Shown in pieces: positions 20,073-28,595 of a DNA stretch of 64,000 bases. Both the position numbers and the translations under genes were made by a program. The notes beneath the pieces are model-generated. The model made no database searches, was not told the origin of the DNA, and was given only the letters and a program-made list of their open reading frames with translations. Where the stretch lies: assembly GCF_001467745.1 (NCBI RefSeq), contig NZ_LNYG01000013.1, positions 2,226,292-2,290,291 on the forward strand. Direction: 5' to 3'. Numbering within the stretch: the first letter of the stretch is position 1; each line of letters begins with the position of its first letter. Origin of the DNA: Legionella jamestowniensis. Lineage in GTDB: Bacteria; Pseudomonadota; Gammaproteobacteria; Legionellales; Legionellaceae.

Positions 20073-20115
20073 ATCTTTGGTAAGCGTTAATAGTAGTCGC
20101 AGACTTATCAAAGAT
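20073..20115 (+). terminator. Probable hairpin terminator after tdh
   Basis: Arms atctttggtaag (20073-20084) and cttatcaaagat (20104-20115) pair over 12 positions with one G-U and a 19-base loop. There is no strong T-tract behind it, so factor-independent termination is uncertain. Confidence 0.4.
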
Positions 20116-20198
20116 ACCCTTAAACTTAAGATTATCTTCTTGAGAAATTTAGGGGTTTCGTTAACTTTCTGCGCCTGCTTTTATAGATGGAGCACTCT

Positions 20199-21875
20199 AT
20201 GTCGTCGCAATACATTTTTACCATGAATCGAGTTAGCAAAGTCGTTGATAATCAACGCTTTATTTTAAAGGATATTTCGTTAAGTTTTTTCCCCGGCGCT
20301 AAAATTGGGGTCTTGGGGTTAAACGGTTCGGGTAAGTCAACACTACTACGCATTATGGCCGGTGTTGATACGCAATATGATGGTGAAGCTCGTCCGCAAC
20401 CTGGTATTAAAATTGGGTATTTGGAGCAAGAACCACAATTGGATTTAACAAGAACCGTACGTGAAGTGGTAGAAGAAGGTGTTGCTGCCATTAAGGCCAA
20501 GCTTGCCGAATTTGATGAAATAAGCATGCGCTTCGCTGAACCGATGAGTGATGAGGAAATGAATACACTCCTTGAAAAGCAAGGCGAGTTGCAAAATGAT
20601 ATTGAAGCCTGTGGTGGCTGGGAACTGGATCGTAAATTGGATGTCGCTGCTGATGCGCTGCGCTTGCCTGACTGGAATGCTGTGATCAGTCAACTTTCTG
20701 GAGGGGAGCGCCGCCGGGTAGCGCTATGTCGATTGCTATTATCCAATCCTGATATGCTATTGCTCGACGAACCAACAAACCATCTTGATGCAGAAAGCGT
20801 TGCCTGGCTTGAACGTTATCTTGAGGATTTTCCTGGGACTGTGGTTGCCATTACCCACGATCGTTATTTCCTCGACAATGCCGCGGAATGGATTTTAGAG
20901 CTCGATCGCGGCGAAGGTATCCCTTATAAAGGGAATTACACCTCGTGGTTAGAACAGAAAGAAGCCCGGTTGGCCATGGAGGATAAACAACAAGCGGCCC
21001 ACCAGCGTGCGATTAAAGCCGAGTTGGAATGGGTGCGTACCTCGCCAAAGGGGCGACATGCTAAAAACAAAGCGAGACTCGCCCGTTTTGAAGAAATGAA
21101 TTCAAAAGAATTCCAAAAGCGTAATGAAACCAATGAGCTTTATATCCCACCTGGTGAACGTTTGGGAGATTTAGTCATCGAGGCGAAGCATTTGTGCAAG
21201 TCGTTTGGTGATCGTTTATTAATTGATAATTTAAGTTTCCAATTACCCAAAGGGGGGATTCTTGGGATTATTGGGCCTAATGGAGCAGGTAAGTCCACTT
21301 TCTTAAAAATGATTACTGGACAAGAAACGCCTGATAGTGGGGAAATCCGTATTGGAGAAACAGTAAATTTAGCGTATGTCGATCAAATGCGGGATGACCT
21401 TGAAGATAACAAGACCGTCTGGCAAGAAATTTCCGATGGCTTGGATATTATGCAAGTGGGCGCTTTCCAAATGCCTTCACGTGCTTATGTTGGTCGTTTT
21501 AACTTCAAAGGGGCTGATCAACAAAAGAAAATGTCCCAATTGTCAGGCGGTGAACGAAACCGGGTTCACTTAGCCAAACTGTTAAAACGCGGGGCCAATG
21601 TTATCCTCCTTGACGAACCAAGCAATGATTTGGATGTAGAAACTTTACGTGCTTTGGAAGAAGCATTATTGAATTTTCCTGGTTGCGCAATTGTTATTTC
21701 GCATGATCGCTGGTTCCTTGATCGAATCTGTACTCATTTAATGGCGTTTGAAGGTGATTCACAGGTGGTTTTTATTGAGGGCAACTATACCGACTATGAG
21801 GCTGACAGAAAACGACGCTTAGGGGATGCAGCAGATAAACCTTCCCGTATTAAATATCGCCGTTTAGAGGCATAA
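20199..21875 (+). CDS. ettA: Energy-dependent translational throttle protein EttA (ABC-F)
   Basis: Soluble ABC-F ATPase that binds the ribosomal E site and couples translation to the ATP/ADP ratio. Two ATPase domains: Walker A GLNGSGKS near 43 with LSGGERRRVALCRLL near 168, and GPNGAGKS near 360 with LSGGERNRVHLAKLL near 450. The inter-domain linker has the EttA-type KGRHAKNKARLARFEEM region near 285. The toe/arm insertion is present and there are no membrane segments. ATG at 20199 (MSSQYIFTMNRV) has GGAG seven bases upstream and fits the family N-terminus; an in-frame ATG at 20187 is less likely. 558 residues. Confidence 0.95.
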   Translation: MSSQYIFTMNRVSKVVDNQRFILKDISLSFFPGAKIGVLGLNGSGKSTLLRIMAGVDTQYDGEARPQPGIKIGYLEQEPQLDLTRTVREVVEEGVAAIKAKLAEFDEISMRFAEPMSDEEMNTLLEKQGELQNDIEACGGWELDRKLDVAADALRLPDWNAVISQLSGGERRRVALCRLLLSNPDMLLLDEPTNHLDAESVAWLERYLEDFPGTVVAITHDRYFLDNAAEWILELDRGEGIPYKGNYTSWLEQKEARLAMEDKQQAAHQRAIKAELEWVRTSPKGRHAKNKARLARFEEMNSKEFQKRNETNELYIPPGERLGDLVIEAKHLCKSFGDRLLIDNLSFQLPKGGILGIIGPNGAGKSTFLKMITGQETPDSGEIRIGETVNLAYVDQMRDDLEDNKTVWQEISDGLDIMQVGAFQMPSRAYVGRFNFKGADQQKKMSQLSGGERNRVHLAKLLKRGANVILLDEPSNDLDVETLRALEEALLNFPGCAIVISHDRWFLDRICTHLMAFEGDSQVVFIEGNYTDYEADRKRRLGDAADKPSRIKYRRLEA

Positions 21876-21881
21876 TAAATC

Positions 21882-21902
21882 ATGGTAGGATATTCCTACC
21901 AT
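21882..21902 (+). terminator. Hairpin terminator after ettA
   Basis: Perfect 9-bp arms atggtagga (21882-21890) and tcctaccat (21894-21902) with a 3-base loop, eight bases after the ettA stop. A weak T-run (aaatttt) follows. It sits 38 bases before the next start, so it may terminate or attenuate. Confidence 0.65.
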
Positions 21903-21939
21903 ATTCCCAAATTTTAAACTAAAGAGAGAATAATTTACC

Positions 21940-22527
21940 ATGAAGAAGTTGTTGTTATGGGTTGGCTTACTGTGTCTTGGATTATCAGGCTGTATGCCCT
22001 ATTGCGATGAATCTTGCTATATTACCGATGATGTGGGAATGGTTCATCGTACTATCCATTACACCGAAGATAAACGCGGTCGGGATTATTTTCCGGAAAA
22101 AGCGCCTGCTACCGGTAAAAAACAGTTTATCTTTGATCCGAAAGCCTATGCCTGGGCAGCCTATGATCCCGATGGTAATCGAGTGATGACGGGTAGTGCT
22201 TCTGGTGGTAAAGACGTTTGTGATGAAAATCAAAAGCAGTCCTGTCGAACCGTTACGGGTACTTTCCATGTGTATCATAAACGAGGCATTGATTGTCGTT
22301 CGGGTGAATACCCTGTGGAGACCACAGGCGGGGCCAAAATGCCTTATTGCATGTATTTTTTCCAGGGATACACAATCCATGCAGGCTATGAAGTACCCAT
22401 GGCAAATACCAGCCACGGCTGTGTACGAGTATTCCCAAGTGCTGCCAAATGGTTAAACGAAGAATTTATCACCGTAGGTACACAGGTAACCGTACTTCCT
22501 TATGCTGATGAAGATAAAGTTGGCTAA
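21940..22527 (+). CDS. Lipoprotein L,D-transpeptidase (YkuD family, EnhA-like)
   Basis: Periplasmic enzyme that forms 3-3 crosslinks or attaches proteins to peptidoglycan. A 195-residue lipoprotein: signal with lipobox LSGC, lipidated Cys18. The YkuD domain spans about 60-190 and ends in the catalytic signature SHGCVRV with the nucleophilic cysteine near residue 164. GGAKMPYCMYFFQGYTIHAG, with the conserved histidine before it, is shared almost word for word with EnhA at 42255-42983, so the two are paralogs. It lacks the long N-terminal part of that protein. Single gene, between ettA and the two-helix membrane protein. Confidence 0.9.
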   Translation: MKKLLLWVGLLCLGLSGCMPYCDESCYITDDVGMVHRTIHYTEDKRGRDYFPEKAPATGKKQFIFDPKAYAWAAYDPDGNRVMTGSASGGKDVCDENQKQSCRTVTGTFHVYHKRGIDCRSGEYPVETTGGAKMPYCMYFFQGYTIHAGYEVPMANTSHGCVRVFPSAAKWLNEEFITVGTQVTVLPYADEDKVG

Positions 22528-22589
22528 GTATATAAGTATAAATGTTAACACCTGTCGAATGATTTAACAGTCACAATAAATCCTCTATG

Positions 22590-22620
22590 TCTACCTACTG
22601 CGGCTTGTCCGCAGTATCCA
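22590..22620 (+). repeat. CTTGT-loop palindrome, copy 2
   Basis: Core tactgcgg-cttgt-ccgcagta, followed by tcca. Compared with copy 1 the stem differs at two pairs, each changed on both strands so that pairing is kept. It lies in the 193-base gap after the L,D-transpeptidase gene. Confidence 0.85.
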
Positions 22621-22720
22621 TCTAACCTGAATGTAGCTAAAATATGCTTGCTTTGATATCATTTGGAATATTTTTTAATTAAAACGAATAAAAAATGATG
22701 ATTAAGACGAGAATTTATAA

Positions 22721-23329
22721 ATGATAGATGAAATTGAAGAATGTGAAGAAATAAAAGAAGTTGAAAAAGTAAGTACTTTAGAGATAAAACAAAATTCTTT
22801 TAAACAAGACGTTAAAGTACATAATCCCCCTTCATTAAAAACTCTTGCTTATCAGACAGTAAAAAAACATCCGATTTTATTTTTTCAGTTGCATGGCATG
22901 GAGCTTCCTCAAGAAATCGAAATCGATAATAAAATAGTGAAAGAATTTATAGCTGAGAAATATAAGCAAGCGGAAAAAAATCACGCGTTGAGAGTGGAAG
23001 CACGTACCGAAGAAATAAAAGATAAATACAGGGCATTTATTACAGATAGTTGTTTTATTAAATCAATGGCCTTTATGGGTGGTCTGCTTTTTGGTGGAAT
23101 TCATTTAGGAATAACTATACCTGTTTTAAATGCAATTGATGCGGATGGAGACACACAAGCTACCAGTTATGCATTGACCATAGTAAGTTTTATTGTAGGC
23201 AACTGTGTAGGGATGTGCTTTGCTGGGAAGACAGCGAAGGCTTTAGCAGAATGCTTTACTCCTAAAGTACCTGAGCGAACTGTAGATTTAGAAGAAATAG
23301 CGATAGAGTATCAGTCAATACGAAGATAG
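22721..23329 (+). CDS. Two-helix membrane protein, paralog A of the cassette
   Basis: A 202-residue protein of unknown function. The first 40 residues are very acidic and probably unstructured (EEIKEVEKV). The middle has a conserved-looking block NPPSLKTLAYQTVKKHPILFFQL near 36-58. Two hydrophobic segments near 115-135 and 148-170 are joined by NAIDADGDTQ. An ECFTPKVPE tail block follows. The same blocks, in the same order, are in the protein at 27990-28595, so the two are paralogs. No signal peptide. The gene between them, on the other strand, is the giant coiled-coil protein, and the group may be a functional unit. I do not recognise the family. Confidence 0.75.
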   Translation: MIDEIEECEEIKEVEKVSTLEIKQNSFKQDVKVHNPPSLKTLAYQTVKKHPILFFQLHGMELPQEIEIDNKIVKEFIAEKYKQAEKNHALRVEARTEEIKDKYRAFITDSCFIKSMAFMGGLLFGGIHLGITIPVLNAIDADGDTQATSYALTIVSFIVGNCVGMCFAGKTAKALAECFTPKVPERTVDLEEIAIEYQSIRR

Positions 23330-23385
23330 CTAAGGAATGAACCAGATTATCACTTAGGTAGCAACTAGGATACAATTTTAAGCAG

Positions 23386-23410
23386 GTAGCCCGGTTGCTT
23401 GCAACCGGGA
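23386..23410 (+). repeat. CCGG hairpin repeat, facing copy 1
   Basis: gtagcccggttgcttgcaaccggga: the stem cccggttgc/gcaaccggg with a tt loop. The reverse complement of 23476-23500 is the same apart from one stem pair changed on both sides (T-A to C-G). Both copies lie in the gap downstream of two convergent genes. Confidence 0.75.
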
Positions 23411-23475
23411 TAAATCGACAATCTACATTATAATCTTTTCAGCTTATCAGCATTTAGAAGAATTAAAATAAAGTC

Positions 23476-23500
23476 TCCCGGCTGCAAGCAGCCGGGCTAC
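23476..23500 (-). repeat. CCGG hairpin repeat, facing copy 2
   Basis: tcccggctgcaagcagccgggctac on the plus strand, the inverted partner of 23386-23410. The two copies face each other 65 bases apart and lie between converging genes, where either could serve as a transcription terminator or an mRNA 3' end. Confidence 0.75.
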
Positions 23501-23510
23501 GTTTTACTTA

Positions 23511-26500
23511 TTATAAGCCTACTCTTAGCCCTTCCCTGTCTTCTGCAAGATTTGTATTTTGTTCCTGAATGTTTTTGACTTCTTGTTTGAATTTACTCAA
23601 GTGAGACTGTAGGGTTTTTTCATGAGTATTCTTTTCCTTGCTTCTTGGTTTAAACCGTTCTCCCTCGTCAATTTTATCAACTAATGCCTCATAGAGATCT
23701 GGAGCTGGGTTTTCTTTATATGCTTTGAAAATATCTCTCAAATCCTGTAAATACTCTTGTCGTTCCTGAGCATCAGTTTTATAGTTAAAGCATTGAAAAA
23801 CAAGGGCAGCAAAGGAACTGACGGCATCTTTAAACCAATAGGTTTTAGCTCGCTCTTCCAGATATTGTCCAAACAGGCCACCCATAGGGGGGGTGGCTTT
23901 ACCAAAGAATTCCTCCTCAAGAGAAATTCTAGCCCTTGTAAACTCAACTTTATCTTCATCTTTAAATAATGAGTCTATGGATTGAGGTTTATTGGTTTCC
24001 ACCAAGAGAATCCACATTGATTCATTCTTCTTAATGGCGTCCAGTAGTTCAAATTCTTGTGTACCAAAGTAACTTTTATCGAAATGACTCTCAATCTCTT
24101 CCCATAATTCATTCAATTCGCTGGCATCTTTATAGAGTCTTGCCTTATCTTTCTGATAAAATTGATGTAAACCAGTACGTAAGTATTGACGTTTTGCGTT
24201 TAAAGCTTCATAAGCGGCAGCTATGTCAATCAAAATTTGCAAGGACTGCTTCTCATCCCTACGAATTGTTTCACATTTTTCTTCGATAGGTTCAAGCTTC
24301 TTTTTGGTTTCCTCAATTAGTTTAAGTTTATCACTGATTAGAATATGTCCTTCCATTTCACGGATAGGTTTTATTGCAGCAGCAAGTTCCTTTGCCTTTT
24401 TGGATAGAGCAAGGTAGGGCAGTAATTTAGAGTCACCAAGGTAGGGTATTATTTTTGAATCTGAGCTAGTTAATTCGTCTGCTTTTTTGACCAGGTTCTC
24501 ATAACTATTATGAATAGCATCAAGTTGATTAAGTACTGGAATAGTAGCTTTAATCTCTTGCAGTTCTTCAATCGTGGCCCTGATGGCTGATAATTCTTTC
24601 TGGACAGTTTCATTCTGATTTTGACTACCAAGCTTAAGGATATTTTTTGCTTTTTCTGCAAATGAATCAATGCTATTGGCTATTTCTTCTCGAGTTTTCA
24701 GACTGGCGGAGGACACTTGTTGACTAGCGACTTCCAGTAGCACTTTACTTTCAGATTCCAAACTCGTTAGTAGGTCGATTTGAAGTTTTGTTTTCGCTTC
24801 AGAAAGTTCACTAAGCATTCTGGTGGTTGCTGTTAATTTTGTACGAATGTCAGGGCTTGCACCGGCGTCAAAGTGACTTAAAGAATCCGCTAGCTCTGCT
24901 TCTGCATGGTGCATTTCTTGGAGTAACGCTTCTTTTTCTTCATTGTTTTCCACAGGTTGGTTTTGTAGGCCTGTAATCTGTTGTTGAATCCCAGCTATTT
25001 TTACCAAAGATTCTATAACAGACTTTCGTGTGGCAATTTTTTCCACGGCCATCTGTGGTTTTGCATTCAACTTCACTTTTTGGGCTTTCAGCTCGTTAAA
25101 ATGAGAAAGCTCTTTTTCTTTTAATTGCTGCAACTCCACAGGAATGTCTGTGATTTGGGCTGCAATTTCTTCTATTGCGCCTTCTGGACCCCAGGATTTT
25201 TCTTTCATGAGCAGAGAATCATCAATTTTTTTCATCGCGTCAGGTGCTGATAACTCCCTGTGACCTTTGGGCGTATTAAATGCGCGGACGATGTCGATGG
25301 CTGCAACGTCACTCTCTACTCTGTGCCAAAACTCCAACGCATCTTCGCCATTTAACTTGGTTAATTGCTCAGTGACTTTATTGAGAGTTTTGTTATCTTC
25401 ATCCAGTATATCATTCAATTTACAGTCAAGTGCCAAAATCTGATGTTCGATTAGAGTATGTTCATGAGCTATAGTGGCTAACTCTTGATGAAATTTAGCT
25501 AGTAAAAGTTCTTGCTCATAAGGTTCTTTCTTCTCTTCCCATTTGGCTGTTTCCTGGGCTTTTTCTTTCCTTAAAAGTGCAATTTCTGGAGAGGAGTCGT
25601 ATTTTTCCCGTAAAGCATATAAATTATCCTTGGCCATATTCTGACTAAGGGGTTGCACTGCCGGTCCGCGAATATCAACTCCTAATTCTTGATCAATATG
25701 TTTAAGTTTTGATTCCATGCCTTCGAGAACCTCATTGAGATCCATATCAAAATCACTTGGTCTCATAAGCGTGGTATAGTGAGAAACGTAGTTAGATAAA
25801 AGAGTAAAAGTACCTCGAACACCACTGGCAGCTTTAGATTGACTATACAAGTCATCTATCCATTGAATTTGATCCTCATTATTAATTTCTAAATAAGTTT
25901 TCAATTGCTGTTGCGGGATCTGTTCAGGGATATAAATGCCTCTGTGTTCTTCCAGGATCTTTTTATATTGAAGTAATGCCTCTTTAGCTTCCAAAAGAAA
26001 GTTTTTACGCTCTTGAGCAAGTTCATCAAATTTTTGATCAATTACTTTCAATTGAGAATTGTAGTTGTCAGTAATTTTTTGTAAAGCGGGTTTATATTGA
26101 TCGTCGATAAATCGAGCCCTTTGAGCAGCTGCTTGCACTTGTTGTCGATCAGCTTCTCTCTTACCCTTAAATAAGAGTTCCACATTACTTCCCAACTTAG
26201 CTAACTCTTGCTTTCTAAACTCAGACGATAAGCTTTGCAGTTCTTCTTGCACTTCTTTTATATAATCCTTGATCTCAGCAATTTTTTGTTCCTGCTTTTG
26301 TAGTACATCCTTTTTTGCCACTTTTATAGCCATACTGTAGGCTTTTTTGTCGAGTGATTCCCACTCTTTTTCAGGAGGGTTGTTGGCTTCAAAATTGTTA
26401 TAGGCAAGTGCTGCTTCTTTTTGATACCTATCTAAGTAAGCATTTAATTCTTTAAGTGTGGTTTGGCAAGTGGCAGCATCACTCGGGATTTGCTCTGGAT

Positions 26501-27761
26501 TGTAAAAATGGGGTTGATTACCCAGCGTAGTGGCTCTGGTAATAGCAGGTTGTAGTTGTTCGGTAAAAATAGGAACCACTTTATCAAGAAATTGTTGTTC
26601 GGCTTTTATTTTTTGTCTCTCAAAATTTTCTATAACTATACCTGACGCAGATATGGTAGTGTTGTTTATATCCCTAAACGTTTTAGCCAAAGAAATTTTA
26701 ATATTTTCTATGTAGGAGCTAATTTGGTCTCGAGTATTGAATAATTGTAACCATTCTGCAGTTGCCGTATTAACAGACACTGAGTTTGGGTATATTAACG
26801 TGCGTATTGCGGATGGAGTTTTGATAGAATCTGGTAAAGAACGCTCCATACCATTGAGGTTAAATTTCCCCTGATTTTCATTGTTCCACTCTTCCAGCAC
26901 TGAAGCAAATTCTTGTCGAGCTTTTTTGAGCGCTTCTAAATTCTGCGTCAACCCCGCTATAATTTCTTTTAATGCTTGAGGACTATTAGAATCTTGCAAA
27001 CGAAGAACCTCTTCGTTTAGACGGCTTCTTATTTGAGAGTCATTTTTCCGAAATTCTTTTTCTTCTTGCTCTATGGATTTTTTTCGATTGTCTCTTAAAG
27101 ATATAATCTCCGTAATTTCCTCTACTTTTTGGGGGGAGTGCGCTTCATACCTTTCCAAGCGTTGATTTAAAATACTTTGCATATAGGTGAGTTGTTCTGT
27201 TGCTGGTTCTCGTACCGCTATACCTACTACGGGAGGAAATTTTTCAGGAACAGTTTTGATAATCTCTTCTTGAAGGACATCAGCTAAAAATTTTTGTAGA
27301 GCTTTTCCGACTCTATAGGTTCGCTCATCCACAATTTTAGGAACCCAGGTTGTATCTAAAAAACTAAAAGCTCTGTTAAGCGTTAGAATATTACCTATAG
27401 CAGCCCCATAACCGCCTTGAGAGTTGGAAGCAATTACCCAAACTGCTTGCAGAACACCTTTAGAATAGGCATCAAATGTCTGTTTATTTTCTTCATACTT
27501 GTCAGGATGTGGCTTAGTAAATCTCTCCATTGGAACGGTGGGGGCCACAGCCAATTCATCAGCACGGGGCTTTTCCCCTTCATTTAATTCAACCGTTACA
27601 TCGCTGGCATCAATAGATGGAGGCAATAGCCTATAATCGACAAAATAATTTGCGGATAAGGTTTTATTATCCAAAACCTTGCTATCCACAGGAAGATCGC
27701 CGCCATTAATTTCACGCAATGCTTCCTTAAGTTCTTTTATCTTTTCAAATACATCACTCAT
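23511..27761 (-). CDS. Giant coiled-coil protein, candidate Dot/Icm effector
   Basis: A 1416-residue protein that I do not recognise. Beyond a short N-terminal region (about 1-170), nearly the whole chain is charged, heptad-like helix rich in E, K, Q and L, with no signal peptide. The only clearly hydrophobic patch is near residue 1310 (SFAALVFQCFNY). The C-terminus is acidic and glutamine-rich (NIQEQNTNLAEDREGL, then RVGL), which resembles the glutamate-rich tails of Dot/Icm effectors, but this is weak evidence. A PmrA-box-like element lies 65 bases before the start. It is flanked on both sides by paralogous membrane proteins on the other strand. Structural or cytoskeleton-like roles are an alternative. 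Confidence 0.7.
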   Translation of the reverse strand: MSDVFEKIKELKEALREINGGDLPVDSKVLDNKTLSANYFVDYRLLPPSIDASDVTVELNEGEKPRADELAVAPTVPMERFTKPHPDKYEENKQTFDAYSKGVLQAVWVIASNSQGGYGAAIGNILTLNRAFSFLDTTWVPKIVDERTYRVGKALQKFLADVLQEEIIKTVPEKFPPVVGIAVREPATEQLTYMQSILNQRLERYEAHSPQKVEEITEIISLRDNRKKSIEQEEKEFRKNDSQIRSRLNEEVLRLQDSNSPQALKEIIAGLTQNLEALKKARQEFASVLEEWNNENQGKFNLNGMERSLPDSIKTPSAIRTLIYPNSVSVNTATAEWLQLFNTRDQISSYIENIKISLAKTFRDINNTTISASGIVIENFERQKIKAEQQFLDKVVPIFTEQLQPAITRATTLGNQPHFYNPEQIPSDAATCQTTLKELNAYLDRYQKEAALAYNNFEANNPPEKEWESLDKKAYSMAIKVAKKDVLQKQEQKIAEIKDYIKEVQEELQSLSSEFRKQELAKLGSNVELLFKGKREADRQQVQAAAQRARFIDDQYKPALQKITDNYNSQLKVIDQKFDELAQERKNFLLEAKEALLQYKKILEEHRGIYIPEQIPQQQLKTYLEINNEDQIQWIDDLYSQSKAASGVRGTFTLLSNYVSHYTTLMRPSDFDMDLNEVLEGMESKLKHIDQELGVDIRGPAVQPLSQNMAKDNLYALREKYDSSPEIALLRKEKAQETAKWEEKKEPYEQELLLAKFHQELATIAHEHTLIEHQILALDCKLNDILDEDNKTLNKVTEQLTKLNGEDALEFWHRVESDVAAIDIVRAFNTPKGHRELSAPDAMKKIDDSLLMKEKSWGPEGAIEEIAAQITDIPVELQQLKEKELSHFNELKAQKVKLNAKPQMAVEKIATRKSVIESLVKIAGIQQQITGLQNQPVENNEEKEALLQEMHHAEAELADSLSHFDAGASPDIRTKLTATTRMLSELSEAKTKLQIDLLTSLESESKVLLEVASQQVSSASLKTREEIANSIDSFAEKAKNILKLGSQNQNETVQKELSAIRATIEELQEIKATIPVLNQLDAIHNSYENLVKKADELTSSDSKIIPYLGDSKLLPYLALSKKAKELAAAIKPIREMEGHILISDKLKLIEETKKKLEPIEEKCETIRRDEKQSLQILIDIAAAYEALNAKRQYLRTGLHQFYQKDKARLYKDASELNELWEEIESHFDKSYFGTQEFELLDAIKKNESMWILLVETNKPQSIDSLFKDEDKVEFTRARISLEEEFFGKATPPMGGLFGQYLEERAKTYWFKDAVSSFAALVFQCFNYKTDAQERQEYLQDLRDIFKAYKENPAPDLYEALVDKIDEGERFKPRSKEKNTHEKTLQSHLSKFKQEVKNIQEQNTNLAEDREGLRVGL

Positions 27762-27826
27762 TTTTTACCTCTTATGCCAGCGATCCTGACTCTGATTGAT
27801 GTCAATAAGTTTGATTATAATTGCTC

Positions 27827-27846
27827 AATCTTAATGAAATATTAAC
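27827..27846 (-). promoter_or_regulatory. PmrA-box-like tandem element upstream of the coiled-coil gene
   Basis: On the minus strand the element reads GTTAATATT, two bases (TC), then ATTAAGATT. Legionella PmrA sites are described as a tandem cTTAATatT with a two-base spacer; the first half matches at 8 of 9 positions and the second at about 7. The near end is 65 bases before the ATG at 27761, a typical position for effector genes driven by PmrA. The match is in an AT-rich region, so chance is possible. Confidence 0.55.
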
Positions 27847-27933
27847 TGTTTAAAATATAGAACATTTGTAGATAAATTAAAAAATGTGATGGATTTTAAA
27901 TATTCATAAGGGCATTTTTGCAAAAAGTTGTTA

Positions 27934-27939
27934 TATAAT
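27934..27939 (+). promoter_or_regulatory. Probable -10 box of the paralog B gene
   Basis: TATAAT lies 50 bases before the ATG at 27990. No good -35 hexamer is seen at 17 bases, so the promoter may be weak or regulated. GGTGGAG ten bases before the ATG serves as the ribosome site. Confidence 0.4.
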
Positions 27940-27989
27940 CTGATGCCAGGTCTGCATGCCCTGGTTAACAAGGGTGGAGTTCAATTTAG

Positions 27990-28595
27990 ATGAAAGAAGA
28001 AAGTAACGAAATACAAGACGAACCTAGCGATATACAAGCATCAAGTGAAATACTAGCAATAGAATCGGCTATACAAAAAAAACATACACTATATAACCCA
28101 CCTTCGCTCAAACAGCTAGCTTGCGAGACCATAAAAAGGACCAATCCATTTTTGTTTTTTCAATTGAGGGATCTGGCTTTAACACTTGATATTAAAAATC
28201 CCTCTTTTATAAAACCCGTCATTGCTCAAGCGGAAAAAGAGTACCTGGCGAAAGTAAAGCTTCGCACAGAAGAGGTGACGTATAAAACAAATATGCTCGC
28301 TAATAATTGTTGTTTCGTAAAAACAATGGGTTTTTTGGGGGTAGCAGTTTTCAGTAGCGTTTATTTCGGTATTGTTACATCTCTATTACAGGCAATTGAT
28401 GCTGATGCAGAGACCGTGAAACTTGTTTATGTATTGTCACTACTATGTATTATTTTAGGTGGCGTAGCGGGGATAGGCATGGCTGATAAAATGGCCAAAC
28501 TCATCACGGAATGTCGTACTCCTCAAGTATCTAACAAGGAAATTAAAGAACTAAATGAGATAGTGACTGAGTTTCACGCAACTCCGTATGGTTAA
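27990..28595 (+). CDS. Two-helix membrane protein, paralog B of the cassette
   Basis: A 201-residue protein of unknown function, paralogous to 22721-23329. Shared blocks in order: an acidic N-terminus (about 1-30), NPPSLKQLACETIKR near 35-50, FLFFQL, NCCFVKTMGF before the first hydrophobic segment (about 112-132), QAIDADAET between the segments, a second segment (about 145-165), and ECRTPQV after it. It is divergent from the giant coiled-coil gene, so all three genes share the same 228-base intergenic neighbourhood or its mirror. Its stop overlaps djlA by four bases on the opposite strand. No recognised domain. Confidence 0.75.
   Translation: MKEESNEIQDEPSDIQASSEILAIESAIQKKHTLYNPPSLKQLACETIKRTNPFLFFQLRDLALTLDIKNPSFIKPVIAQAEKEYLAKVKLRTEEVTYKTNMLANNCCFVKTMGFLGVAVFSSVYFGIVTSLLQAIDADAETVKLVYVLSLLCIILGGVAGIGMADKMAKLITECRTPQVSNKEIKELNEIVTEFHATPYG

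Noticed and set aside
21985-22416. A 143-codon open frame on the minus strand inside the lipoprotein L,D-transpeptidase gene
   Set aside because: It is the antisense of a clearly coding gene, has no ribosome site and no recognisable protein features.
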